Shown: positions 6,449-12,982 of the stretch, one piece after another
How the letters are laid out: each line of letters opens with the position of its first letter
How positions within the stretch are numbered: the first letter of the stretch is position 1
Source: Candidatus Doudnabacteria bacterium
GTDB taxonomy: Bacteria > Patescibacteriota > Doudnabacteria > UBA920
Length of the DNA: 15,190 nucleotides
Assembly: GCA_903913365.1 (NCBI GenBank)
Contig: CAIWKW010000057.1
Span: 1-15,190, forward strand
Direction of reading: 5' to 3'
Position numbers and translations under genes: made by a program
The notes under the pieces: model-generated
Seen by the model: only the letters and a program-made list of their open reading frames with translations
Told to the model about the DNA's origin: nothing
Databases searched by the model: none

Positions 6449-7204
6449 TCACCTAATCATCATAAAAATTAAAACCGCCGCGCCTCCACCTAACAATTTT
6501 GCTATATATTCCATCAAACTCAAATTCTTTTCGTACTTCATGCTCTTTGGGCCGATAAGGCCAATAACGCCTTTTTTGCCGGACGGGAGCTGCAAACCGG
6601 ATACAACCATGGCGTAATCGGAATTTTTGGAAAGAGCTATTTCTTTGCCAATCATGGCTTTGGCTTTTTTACCGGAATAGTCCGCCATCATTTTTTCCGC
6701 GTGCTCGTCTATATCGTCAAAAAATTTGGCAATCTCTCTGGCGTCTTCCGCCGGAAGAGCCGGATTGTCCAAAATATTGGAAAGCCCCATTGTGGAAACT
6801 TCGTTATCAAACAAGGCAAAGCTGGCCTGCTGGCTGTGATCGGAAAGCAGTTTGGTTAAGCGCCTGCCCATTTCCATATGCGCCATTTGCAGTTTCATCA
6901 ATTCTTTTTTTAAAACATCCTGCTCTTTTAAAGTAAGCTTAACCCGGTTCATGAGCTCGTTAACAAAATAACGAAAGCCTTTGTCCGTGGGCACGCGTCC
7001 CGCCGAGGTATGAGGCTGGGCAATAAAACCCATTTTTTCCAGTTCCTGCATTTCGTTGCGAATGGTGGGAGCGGAAACGCCAAAGCTGTATTTTTTAACT
7101 AAATCGTTGCTGGCCACGGGTTGGCAATTGTCGCAATTTTCTTTAACAATTGCGGCGAGTATCCGCGCCTGTCTTTGGGTTAAATTGTTAGCAGTTTCTT
7201 GCAT
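6449..7204 (-). CDS. hrcA: Heat-inducible transcription repressor HrcA (short form)
   Basis: Represses class I heat-shock operons by binding the CIRCE operator; its folding depends on chaperones, giving feedback. 251 residues, shorter than the roughly 340 of model HrcAs. N-terminal winged helix: LTQRQARILAAIV (8-20), SAPTIRNEM (44-52), and GFIAQPHTSAGRVPTDKGFR (59-78), the family hallmark. The C-terminal GPKSMKYEKNLSLMEYIAKLL (218-238) matches the end of the HrcA sensor domain, so the shortening is internal. The last 13 residues are unusually hydrophobic. First gene of the operon. The ATG is chosen because the predicted +1 falls on its A, giving a leaderless mRNA, and because family alignment begins a few residues later. 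A CIRCE-like site overlaps its promoter. Confidence 0.96.
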   Translation of the reverse strand: MQETANNLTQRQARILAAIVKENCDNCQPVASNDLVKKYSFGVSAPTIRNEMQELEKMGFIAQPHTSAGRVPTDKGFRYFVNELMNRVKLTLKEQDVLKKELMKLQMAHMEMGRRLTKLLSDHSQQASFALFDNEVSTMGLSNILDNPALPAEDAREIAKFFDDIDEHAEKMMADYSGKKAKAMIGKEIALSKNSDYAMVVSGLQLPSGKKGVIGLIGPKSMKYEKNLSLMEYIAKLLGGGAAVLIFMMIR

Positions 7205-7210
7205 AGACTG

Positions 7211-7239
7211 ATAATATCATTATCACTCTAGGGTGTCAA
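7211..7239 (-). promoter_or_regulatory. Promoter of the hrcA heat-shock operon (leaderless)
   Basis: -35 TTGACA (minus strand, 7239-7234), 17-nt spacer, -10 TATTAT (7216-7211) with an upstream TGA giving an extended -10 (TGATATTAT). Six nt separate the -10 from the hrcA ATG, so the usual +1 position is the A of ATG at 7204. Confidence 0.85.
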
Positions 7240-7246
7240 GTGATAA
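7220..7246. promoter_or_regulatory. CIRCE-like HrcA operator
   Basis: TTATCACTC-N9-AAGTGATAA. Compared with the CIRCE consensus TTAGCACTC-N9-GAGTGCTAA, the left arm matches 8 of 9 and the right arm 7 of 9; the arms match each other at 8 of 9 and the spacer is exactly 9 nt. It covers the -35 and most of the spacer of the hrcA promoter, so bound HrcA would block RNA polymerase. Confidence 0.88.
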
Positions 7247-7331
7247 TTTAAGTTTATATCTGCCGAAAATTTACACCTTATTTGTGGATAACTTTTTTTA
7301 ATAGTGCTTTAAACATAGGGAATATTGAATT

Positions 7332-7360
7332 TTGACACTAGGTGAACGATTGTTTACTAT
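7332..7360 (+). promoter_or_regulatory. Promoter of the ORF6N/S53 unit
   Basis: -35 TTGACA (7332-7337), 17-nt spacer, -10 TACTAT (7355-7360, 4 of 6). Predicted start near 7367, giving a leader of about 44 nt that carries AGGAGG. It is divergent from the hrcA promoter. Confidence 0.7.
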
Positions 7361-7400
7361 AAAAATATCAACAAATTATTTAATCCTTAATTAAATAATG

Positions 7401-7406
7401 AGGAGG
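7401..7406 (+). promoter_or_regulatory. Strong Shine-Dalgarno sequence (AGGAGG) of the ORF6N gene
   Basis: AGGAGG ending 4 nt before the ATG at 7411, a full consensus site in a window where several starts lack one. Fits a gene with a different regulatory history from the neighbouring chaperones. Confidence 0.8.
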
Positions 7407-7410
7407 AAAA

Positions 7411-7953
7411 ATGAATAACAATAATGAGCTACTAAGCAATAGTGTTCCGATTCCGCAAAAATTTCTGGAGCGGAGAATCTATATAATTCGCAGGCATCAA
7501 ATTATGGTTGATAATGATTTGGCTGAGTTATACCAAGTCCCAACAAAGCGTTTAAATGAAGCGGTAAAAAGAAATAAAAACCGCTTCCCGGAAGATTTTA
7601 TGTTCCGGCTGAACAAGGAAGAATTTAAAAATTGGAGGTCGCAAATTGCGACTTCCAATCCGGCTGTAAAAATGGGTTTGCGTCGGCCGCCGTATGCCTT
7701 TACTGAGCATGGTGTGGTTATGCTATCTTCTGTTTTAAACAGCCATAGAGCCATACAAATGAATATACTAATAGTTAAGGCCTTTATTCAGCTTCGGGAA
7801 ATGCTGGAAGAGTACAAAGGGTTACACAAACAAGTTGCCAAAATTAAAGGGGTCCAAGATTTACACACTAGGGTTCTGCTAAAAGTGGTAAAAAATTTAA
7901 AAAGAATCAACTCCCCTGCCCACACCAATGCAATTGGTTTTAAAGTTAAATAA
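7411..7953 (+). CDS. ORF6N (KilA-N-type) domain DNA-binding protein
   Basis: 180 residues, cytoplasmic. Residues about 20-115 match the ORF6N domain common in phage and mobile-element proteins: IYIIRRHQIMVDNDLAELYQ, then VPTKRLNEAVKRNKNRFPED, FMFRLNKEEFKNWRSQI and RRPPYAFTEHGVVMLSSVLNS. The C-terminal part (about 120-170) is basic and helical, probably coiled coil. The family is thought to bind DNA; target and function here are unknown. The gene has its own promoter and a full AGGAGG site and is divergent from hrcA. The S53 protease gene begins 6 nt after its stop, with no terminator between, so the two are likely co-transcribed. ORF6N genes are often acquired by transfer. Confidence 0.93.
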   Translation: MNNNNELLSNSVPIPQKFLERRIYIIRRHQIMVDNDLAELYQVPTKRLNEAVKRNKNRFPEDFMFRLNKEEFKNWRSQIATSNPAVKMGLRRPPYAFTEHGVVMLSSVLNSHRAIQMNILIVKAFIQLREMLEEYKGLHKQVAKIKGVQDLHTRVLLKVVKNLKRINSPAHTNAIGFKVK

Positions 7954-7959
7954 CAACAT

Positions 7960-9141
7960 ATGAGATTAAAATTCTTTTTATTTTTCCTTATAATAATCTT
8001 AACTGTACCAATTTTTAGCAAAGCGGAAGCAATCCATAACGGGAGGATTTGCAGTATTGCTAAAAAACAAGGCTTAGCGAGCTGTAATGCCTATGTGACT
8101 ACCGACGCCAAAGGCAATCCCCTGGTATATAAACTGCCTCAAGGATATACGCCGAACAATTTGCGCTCCGCGTACAATCTTTCCGGCAAAGCTTCGGGAA
8201 ATAAAATTGTGGCAATTATTGATGCTTACGATGACCCGACCATTAAAAACGATTTGGACTTTTACAGCCAAAAATTTAACTTGCCGATTCTGCCAAACTG
8301 TAAAACAGATGTGGCTAAATCTTCTGCACCCTGCTTTCAAAAAATAAGCCAAAGGGGAACTTCGGCATTGCCGGCGGCCAATGCCGGCTGGTCCATGGAA
8401 ATTGCTTTGGATGTCGAGGCTGTGCACGCCTTATGCGAAAATTGCAGTATTGTTTTAGTGGAAGCAGCTTCGCCAAATTTAAAAAATTTAATGGCCGCGG
8501 TAGACCAAGCCGTAAAAGCCGGAGCCATAGCTGTTTCAAACTCTTATGGCGGACCGGAGTTCCCCGAAGAAGTTTCTCAAGATAGCCACTTTAATCATCC
8601 GGGTATTGCCTTTGCCGTAAGCTCGGGCGACAGCGGATACGGAGTGCAGTATCCGGCAGCCTCGCCATACGCAACTGCCGTAGGTGGAACCAGTCTATAT
8701 TTAAATTCAAGCGGACAGTACCAAAACGAAGATGCCTGGAGCGGTGCGGGCAGTGGCTGTTCCCAGTACGAAAATAAACCTTCATGGCAACAAGATAAAA
8801 AATGCGGCGGCCGCACAGTGGCCGATGTTTCTGCTGTGGCGGATCCGGCCACGGGCTTTGCGGTTTATTCTTCCATAAGCCCCAAAGGGCAAAAAGGCTG
8901 GTTTACCGCGGGAGGAACCAGCCTGGCGGCTCCGATAATAGCAGCTGTTTATGCAAGCGGCAGCCTGCCTAAAAACAGATTGGCCAATTCTTTGCCATAC
9001 GACTTCGGGACGAAATTAAATCTCCACGACGTTATAGGAGGCAGCAACGGCATTTGCAATCCAAGCTATTTGTGCGCGGGCAAAACCAAATACGACGGAC
9101 CCACCGGCCTTGGCAGTCCAAACGGAAGCAGCGCCTTTTAA
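7960..9141 (+). CDS. Secreted S53-family (sedolisin-like) serine-carboxyl protease
   Basis: 393 residues. Signal peptide 1-24 (hydrophobic core then SKAEA). All family catalytic elements are visible: E147 and D151 in GWSMEIALDVEA, D224 in SSGDSGYG (oxyanion Asp), nucleophile S321 in AGGTSLAAP, and probable calcium ligands near D357 (LHDVIGGSNG) and D379 (YDGPTGLGSPNG). Only about 40 residues separate the signal peptide from the catalytic domain, so the large pro-kumamolisin activation domain usual in sedolisins is missing. Ten cysteines (31, 42, 114, 125, 159, 162, 267, 282, 366, 372) suggest disulfides. Motifs such as AIIDAYDDP, YPAASPYATAVGGTSL and WSGAGSGCS recall short secreted S53-like proteins of Actinobacteria (from memory). 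It follows ORF6N by 6 nt; no Shine-Dalgarno sequence. Confidence 0.93.
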   Translation: MRLKFFLFFLIIILTVPIFSKAEAIHNGRICSIAKKQGLASCNAYVTTDAKGNPLVYKLPQGYTPNNLRSAYNLSGKASGNKIVAIIDAYDDPTIKNDLDFYSQKFNLPILPNCKTDVAKSSAPCFQKISQRGTSALPAANAGWSMEIALDVEAVHALCENCSIVLVEAASPNLKNLMAAVDQAVKAGAIAVSNSYGGPEFPEEVSQDSHFNHPGIAFAVSSGDSGYGVQYPAASPYATAVGGTSLYLNSSGQYQNEDAWSGAGSGCSQYENKPSWQQDKKCGGRTVADVSAVADPATGFAVYSSISPKGQKGWFTAGGTSLAAPIIAAVYASGSLPKNRLANSLPYDFGTKLNLHDVIGGSNGICNPSYLCAGKTKYDGPTGLGSPNGSSAF

Positions 9142-9150
9142 TAACACCCT

Positions 9151-9196
9151 CTCCGGGCTGAAGCCCGGGGTTTCCTTTTACTGCACGCCCGCGATG
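9151..9196 (+). terminator. GC hairpin and T-rich tail after S53 gene; repeat copy 1
   Basis: Stem CCGGGC-TGAA-GCCCGG followed by GGTTTCCTTTTA, 9 nt after the S53 stop, so a probable terminator. The 46-nt stretch recurs at 15125-15170 with only small differences, so it is also a dispersed repeat. Immediately after, CGCCCGC (9186-9192) can pair with GCGGGCG (9226-9232). Confidence 0.7.
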
Positions 9197-9283
9197 AATA
9201 TTTAATCGTTGATGGTAATTTGTTGGCGGGCGGGACAGCTTTTCAAAACAGGGATAGTTTTTAAAAGATGCCGTTTCATTCAC

Positions 9284-9343
9284 CCTCGGACTCCGGCTTC
9301 GTATTAATAGACTCGTGCTTTCTACGAGGGCCTCCGTCCGAGG
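9284..9343. repeat. Long imperfect hairpin, 60 nt
   Basis: Outer 8-bp stem CCTCGGAC (9284-9291) with GTCCGAGG (9336-9343), an internal loop, then an inner 7-bp stem CTTCGTA (9297-9303) with TACGAGG (9323-9329, one G-T pair). It is followed by TTTCCTGG, echoing the GGTTTCC after the hairpins at 9151 and 15125. No coding sequence; possibly a structured RNA element or REP-like repeat. Confidence 0.65.
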
Positions 9344-9359
9344 TTTCCTGGTAACTAAG

Positions 9360-9395
9360 AACAGGGGACTCCTTGTGTAGCACAGTCCCCTTGTT
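9360..9395. repeat. Hairpin with AACA(A)GGGGACT arms
   Basis: AACAGGGGACT (9360-9370) pairs with AGTCCCCTTGTT (9384-9395), leaving a one-nt bulge and a 13-nt loop. No T-run follows on either strand, so its role is unclear. With the neighbouring hairpins it fills the 316-nt gene-free stretch between the S53 and trypsin-like genes. Confidence 0.65.
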
Positions 9396-9417
9396 AAAAT
9401 ACCTAAAAATAAACGAA

Positions 9418-9456
9418 AACCCCGCCTCTTAAGAGAGGCGGGGTTGCAATTTTTTT
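9418..9456. terminator. Bidirectional intrinsic terminator
   Basis: Perfect 11-bp stem AACCCCGCCTC / GAGGCGGGGTT with loop TTAAGA. On plus it is followed by GCAATTTTTTT; on minus by TTTTCGTTTATTTTT. It serves the trypsin-like gene ending at 9458 and gives backup termination for the S53 transcript. Confidence 0.92.
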
Positions 9457-9457
9457 A

Positions 9458-11059
9458 CTAAGCTATTCTTGGCGGCGAGGGTACCATGGGTATGCCGGAA
9501 CTATTTTCACGCAGATGTTTAAATAAACGAATAATTAAAAATACCGCAGCTGCAAAAAAAACTAAAATTAAAACACTTAAGATTGCGGCATTAGCCTGAT
9601 GCTGCTGATAAAAAATTCTGATTACATCCCAGGCATTGTCTTTTGACTGTCCGTTTGTAATTAAAGCCTGGCATGCTTGAGTATAAGAACCAAGCTCCTG
9701 GCTCACAGGAAAATGGCTGTTTGTCTGTTTGGCTGCGTCAAAATTAGCTAAGGCTTTTTTACATACGCTGTTGTTTTGATTGGCAACTCCGAGTAAAAAA
9801 TTGGTGCCGTAAGCCCCCAAATTGTTGCTTACATTATTTTTATCTATTACGTCTTTTGCCAATTCTATGGGCAGAGCAAAACCAAAATTGTCGCCGGAGG
9901 CATTATTACCGGTTTCGTAAGTGGTAACGCCTATGACATTGCCGTGAGCGTCAAGCAACGGTCCGCCACTGGAGCCGGGAGAAATTTTGTTGTCGAGCTG
10001 AATTATTTTTTGGCCGCTGTCGTCCTTAATGGCTCCGACCACACCTTCGGTTAAGGTTGGCTCGAACAAATCGGCGTCGCTAATTTGAGCATTGGACGGA
10101 TACCCCAAAATAAGCGTTTTTTGGCCACTGGATAAATTATCGGAAGAACCAAGCGGCAGCGCGGGAATATTTTTTTCGGAAACTTGCAGCAAGGCCACGT
10201 CTTTACCAGTATTTTTAAAATTAGGATCAAAGCTGATAATTTTAGCGGAAAGTCCCTTATGATAAACCTCATCAATTTCGGCGCCCGGAGTCAGCTTTTG
10301 CCCTTCCAAAGATTTATCAATTACCACAATATTTTGAGTGGAATCGTCAACCATATTTTCTTTTACATATTTGGCAATTTGTTCATTAATCGCCTGATCA
10401 ATTTTCTGCGTACTGGCGTCACCGGTGCCGAATGTCGCATCCAAATAATGTTCGTAGGCTAAGTAGTCCTTGTCCGACAATTGTGATTGTTCATCGCTAT
10501 ACAGACTGTCCCAATGGTCACTAACGTCTTTTGTCAGCTGGTCATAGGCCGAATTTTTGGAAATAACATGGGCGTTTGTCACAATATATCCGTCCGAGCT
10601 TACTGCAAAACCGCTGCCATAAACATTCCAATCTATTTTTAAACTGTGTGAAGTTAAATCGGGCCTTGGCTTTAAAGCAAAAGTTTTTAAATCAATATCA
10701 AAATCCGGGATGCTTAAATTTCCATCCAACCAATTAATTATACTAACCACACCGGGCTTATCCAAATCTATGGCTTGCTGCTGGGTAAGCTGGCTGGTGT
10801 TAAAAGTTTGATCACCCAGCACTTGAGGCAAATTACCGTCAGACACGGAAGTTTTTAATAACGTGCGCCCGACCGCAACTTTAGGCAAATTTGGCCTTTG
10901 TGCCCAGGAGGAAGCAACGGCTTTTTGCTGTCTCATGGAAATTTTTACCGGCGCAGGAGCCTGAATTTCACTGCTCGTAACATTAACACTAAGCATTAAA
11001 GCCGTGCACCAGCTGCTTACCGCCATTAAAGACGCCAAAGCAACACCAATCTTTTTCAT
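9458..11059 (-). CDS. Exported trypsin-like (HtrA-type) serine protease with C-terminal membrane anchor
   Basis: 533 residues. N-terminal signal segment 1-25. The chymotrypsin-fold triad is visible: H164 in TNAHVIS, D287 in GKDVALLQV, S364 in SPGSSGGPLLDAHGNVIGV. GSGFAVSSDGYIVTNAHV (148-165) is typical of HtrA-like catalytic domains. Unusual: about 115 residues of extra, mostly charged helical sequence lie between the His and Asp strands (about 168-285), and there is no PDZ domain. The C-terminal half carries a small domain with C433 and C463, a transmembrane helix at about 491-511 and a short tail. So the protease faces outside and is anchored at its C-terminus. Own promoter (TTGATA-17-TATAAT), A-rich leader without Shine-Dalgarno, and a strong terminator: a single-gene unit. 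Confidence 0.9.
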   Translation of the reverse strand: MKKIGVALASLMAVSSWCTALMLSVNVTSSEIQAPAPVKISMRQQKAVASSWAQRPNLPKVAVGRTLLKTSVSDGNLPQVLGDQTFNTSQLTQQQAIDLDKPGVVSIINWLDGNLSIPDFDIDLKTFALKPRPDLTSHSLKIDWNVYGSGFAVSSDGYIVTNAHVISKNSAYDQLTKDVSDHWDSLYSDEQSQLSDKDYLAYEHYLDATFGTGDASTQKIDQAINEQIAKYVKENMVDDSTQNIVVIDKSLEGQKLTPGAEIDEVYHKGLSAKIISFDPNFKNTGKDVALLQVSEKNIPALPLGSSDNLSSGQKTLILGYPSNAQISDADLFEPTLTEGVVGAIKDDSGQKIIQLDNKISPGSSGGPLLDAHGNVIGVTTYETGNNASGDNFGFALPIELAKDVIDKNNVSNNLGAYGTNFLLGVANQNNSVCKKALANFDAAKQTNSHFPVSQELGSYTQACQALITNGQSKDNAWDVIRIFYQQHQANAAILSVLILVFFAAAVFLIIRLFKHLRENSSGIPMVPSPPRIA

Positions 11060-11104
11060 ATATTTATTTTTGTTTTTATTTCTAAAGACTTTAACTTTGA
11101 TATA

Positions 11105-11133
11105 ATTATATCACAAATTTCAAAAAATATCAA
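11105..11133 (-). promoter_or_regulatory. Promoter of the trypsin-like protease gene within a palindrome
   Basis: -35 TTGATA (11133-11128), 17-nt spacer, -10 TATAAT (11110-11105) with a TGA extension (TGATATAAT). Predicted +1 near 11098, leader of about 39 nt. The -10 lies in the perfect 16-bp palindrome TGATATAATTATATCA (11098-11113), which also offers a TATAAT on the plus strand. Confidence 0.82.
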
Positions 11134-11190
11134 GAACACAAGGGAATATTATAAATTAAATCTTTTCATAAATAATTTTATTGCTTGGAC

Positions 11191-11219
11191 TGGACGCCAA
11201 ACAAATTACAAATTATAAT
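11191..11219 (+). promoter_or_regulatory. Probable promoter of the DipZ-like gene
   Basis: -35 TGGACG (4 of 6), 17-nt spacer, -10 TATAAT (11214-11219). Predicted start near 11226, giving a leader of about 36 nt before the ATG at 11262. It excludes the in-frame TTG at 11181 as start. Confidence 0.6.
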
Positions 11220-11261
11220 CAGAATACATTATTAAGCCGCCTCGACGGCAAAAAAAATAAA

Positions 11262-12917
11262 ATGATCCAGGTATTATTTGCTTTCATAGCCGGCATTTTG
11301 ACGGTTTTGGCACCGTGCATTTTGCCGATGCTTCCGATACTTCTTGGCGCGAGCATCGGGCAACAAAGCAAACAGCGTCCGCTGCTTATTGTTTGCGGGT
11401 TTATTTTAAGTTTTGCTTTTGCCAGCCTGATTTTATCCGCGCTTGTCTCAAATTTAGGGCTGTCCGCAAATATTGTACGGGATGTTGCCATTTTTCTTTT
11501 GCTGATTTTTGCAATTTTAATGATCTGGCCCAAACCTTTTGAACTGCTAACCGTAAAAATGTCGGGCACCATAAATATAATTGGTCAGCTAGGGCAAGAC
11601 CAAGGAAATATGGGCGGTCTGATTTTAGGGCTCGTGCTGGGAATTATTTGGACGCCGTGCGCCGGCCCTATACTCGGGACAATTTTGACTCTAATAGCTA
11701 TTCAAGGTTCTACGGGAAAATCCGCTGTGCTGATAATTTTTTACGCTTTGGGCGCAGGCATTCCGATGTTAATTATTGCCTACGGCAGTAGATGGCTTAC
11801 GACCAAAATAAAATTAATTGCCAGACACTCTGTTAAAATTCAGCAAACTTTTGGAGTTTTAATTGTACTTTTGGCTGTGGCAATGTATTTTCAGTATGAT
11901 ACTTTAATCATCAACAAGCTTACGGTTTTCTTTCCGCAAAACACCCTGGAGAACCGTCTTGTCGGACAAAACGCGCAAAATAACCAAACAAGCAGCCAGG
12001 CAGCAAGCCCCATCGGCAGCCTCTCCACAGCCGTGGGACAAAACTATGGACCGGCTCCGGATTTTACGGGCATTACCCATTGGCTAAACAGCAATCCGCT
12101 CACTATGGCTCAGCTGAAAGGGAAAGTCGTACTGGTGGATTTTTGGACTTACTCTTGTATTAACTGCATCCGCACTCTGCCTTACGTAACAGCCTGGTAT
12201 AACAAATATAATGCCGACGGGCTCGTTGTTATTGGCGTGCACACGCCGGAGTTTGAATTTGAAAAAGACACGGGCAACGTGGCTAATGCAATTAAACAAT
12301 TTAACATTGATTACCCGGTTGCCCAGGATAACAATTATAAAACCTGGCAGGCTTATAACAACGAATATTGGCCGGCCGAATATCTGATTAACAAGGACGG
12401 GCAAATTGTGGAGGAAAATTTTGGCGAGGGGGGTTACGATAAAACAGAAAATTCCATTCGGCAGCTTTTGGGATTATCCGCGGACAAAAATGCCCAAACT
12501 TCCGTTTTGGGAAACATCCAATCGCCGGAAATGTATTTTGAATCCAGCCGCCTGGAGTACATTGCTTCCGGCCAAATACCATCACAAAATCCCGAAGCCT
12601 ACAACCTGCCGGATAATTTACCGCTTAACACTTTTGCTCTGGGAGGGACTTGGCAGTTTACCGGCGACCATGCTTTATTAACCCAGCCAAACGGAAAAAT
12701 TAAACTGCGCTTTTCTTCGGGCAAAGTTTATATGGTGGCAGCTGCGGGCAGCCCGATAACTTTAAAAATTACCGTGGACGGCAAAGTCCAGCCGGATGTA
12801 ATTGTCCAGGCCTCCCGGCTTTATACTTTATTTGATTCTAGCGTTTATTCCGAGCACACTATTGAAATTGCCATCCCCGATGCCGGTTTCCAGGCTTTTA
12901 CCTTTACCTTCGGATAG
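11262..12917 (+). CDS. DipZ-like fusion: CcdA membrane domain, thioredoxin domain, C-terminal beta domain
   Basis: 551 residues from the chosen ATG. Moves reducing power across the membrane to an extracytoplasmic thioredoxin domain. Domain order: CcdA/DsbD-like membrane domain (about 1-225) with the two redox-active cysteines in LAPCILPMLPILLGA (C19) and IIWTPCAGPILG (C133); a linker of about 40 residues; a TlpA/ResA-like thioredoxin domain (about 263-405) with WTYSCINCIR (C299, C302) and the cis-proline segment YWPAEYLI; and a C-terminal beta domain (about 415-551) like that of mycobacterial DipZ. The frame stays open 27 codons upstream to a TTG (11181), but that part lies upstream of the likely promoter, and M28 directly starts the first membrane helix. 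Divergent from the trypsin-like gene. No clear Shine-Dalgarno. Natural redox counterpart of VKOR at 14564. Confidence 0.94.
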   Translation: MIQVLFAFIAGILTVLAPCILPMLPILLGASIGQQSKQRPLLIVCGFILSFAFASLILSALVSNLGLSANIVRDVAIFLLLIFAILMIWPKPFELLTVKMSGTINIIGQLGQDQGNMGGLILGLVLGIIWTPCAGPILGTILTLIAIQGSTGKSAVLIIFYALGAGIPMLIIAYGSRWLTTKIKLIARHSVKIQQTFGVLIVLLAVAMYFQYDTLIINKLTVFFPQNTLENRLVGQNAQNNQTSSQAASPIGSLSTAVGQNYGPAPDFTGITHWLNSNPLTMAQLKGKVVLVDFWTYSCINCIRTLPYVTAWYNKYNADGLVVIGVHTPEFEFEKDTGNVANAIKQFNIDYPVAQDNNYKTWQAYNNEYWPAEYLINKDGQIVEENFGEGGYDKTENSIRQLLGLSADKNAQTSVLGNIQSPEMYFESSRLEYIASGQIPSQNPEAYNLPDNLPLNTFALGGTWQFTGDHALLTQPNGKIKLRFSSGKVYMVAAAGSPITLKITVDGKVQPDVIVQASRLYTLFDSSVYSEHTIEIAIPDAGFQAFTFTFG

Positions 12918-12937
12918 ACAAATTAAACTTAAACAAA

Positions 12938-12975
12938 AAAATTCTCCGCTCTTTTGTAAAAGAGCGGAGAATTTT
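12938..12975. terminator. Bidirectional terminator between dipZ-like and pilin genes
   Basis: Perfect 18-nt inverted arms AAAATTCTCCGCTCTTTT and their complement around a 2-nt centre, so a GC core flanked by A- and T-runs on both strands. It lies 20 nt after the DipZ-like stop and 7 nt after the convergent pilin gene end. Confidence 0.93.
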
Positions 12976-12982
12976 AATTATA

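Noticed and set aside
7283..7291. Perfect DnaA box (TTATCCACA on minus) between hrcA and the ORF6N gene
   Set aside because: A single 9-mer is expected now and then by chance; no second box, no AT-rich unwinding element tied to it, and no dnaA/dnaN genes nearby, so no origin is claimed.
8074..8852. Several minus-strand open frames opposite the S53 gene
   Set aside because: All overlap an intact gene with complete catalytic motifs and lack family features of their own.
11181..11261. TTG start adding 27 residues to the DipZ-like protein
   Set aside because: The added residues are polar and not signal-like, and they lie upstream of the probable promoter; the ATG at 11262 directly starts the first membrane helix.
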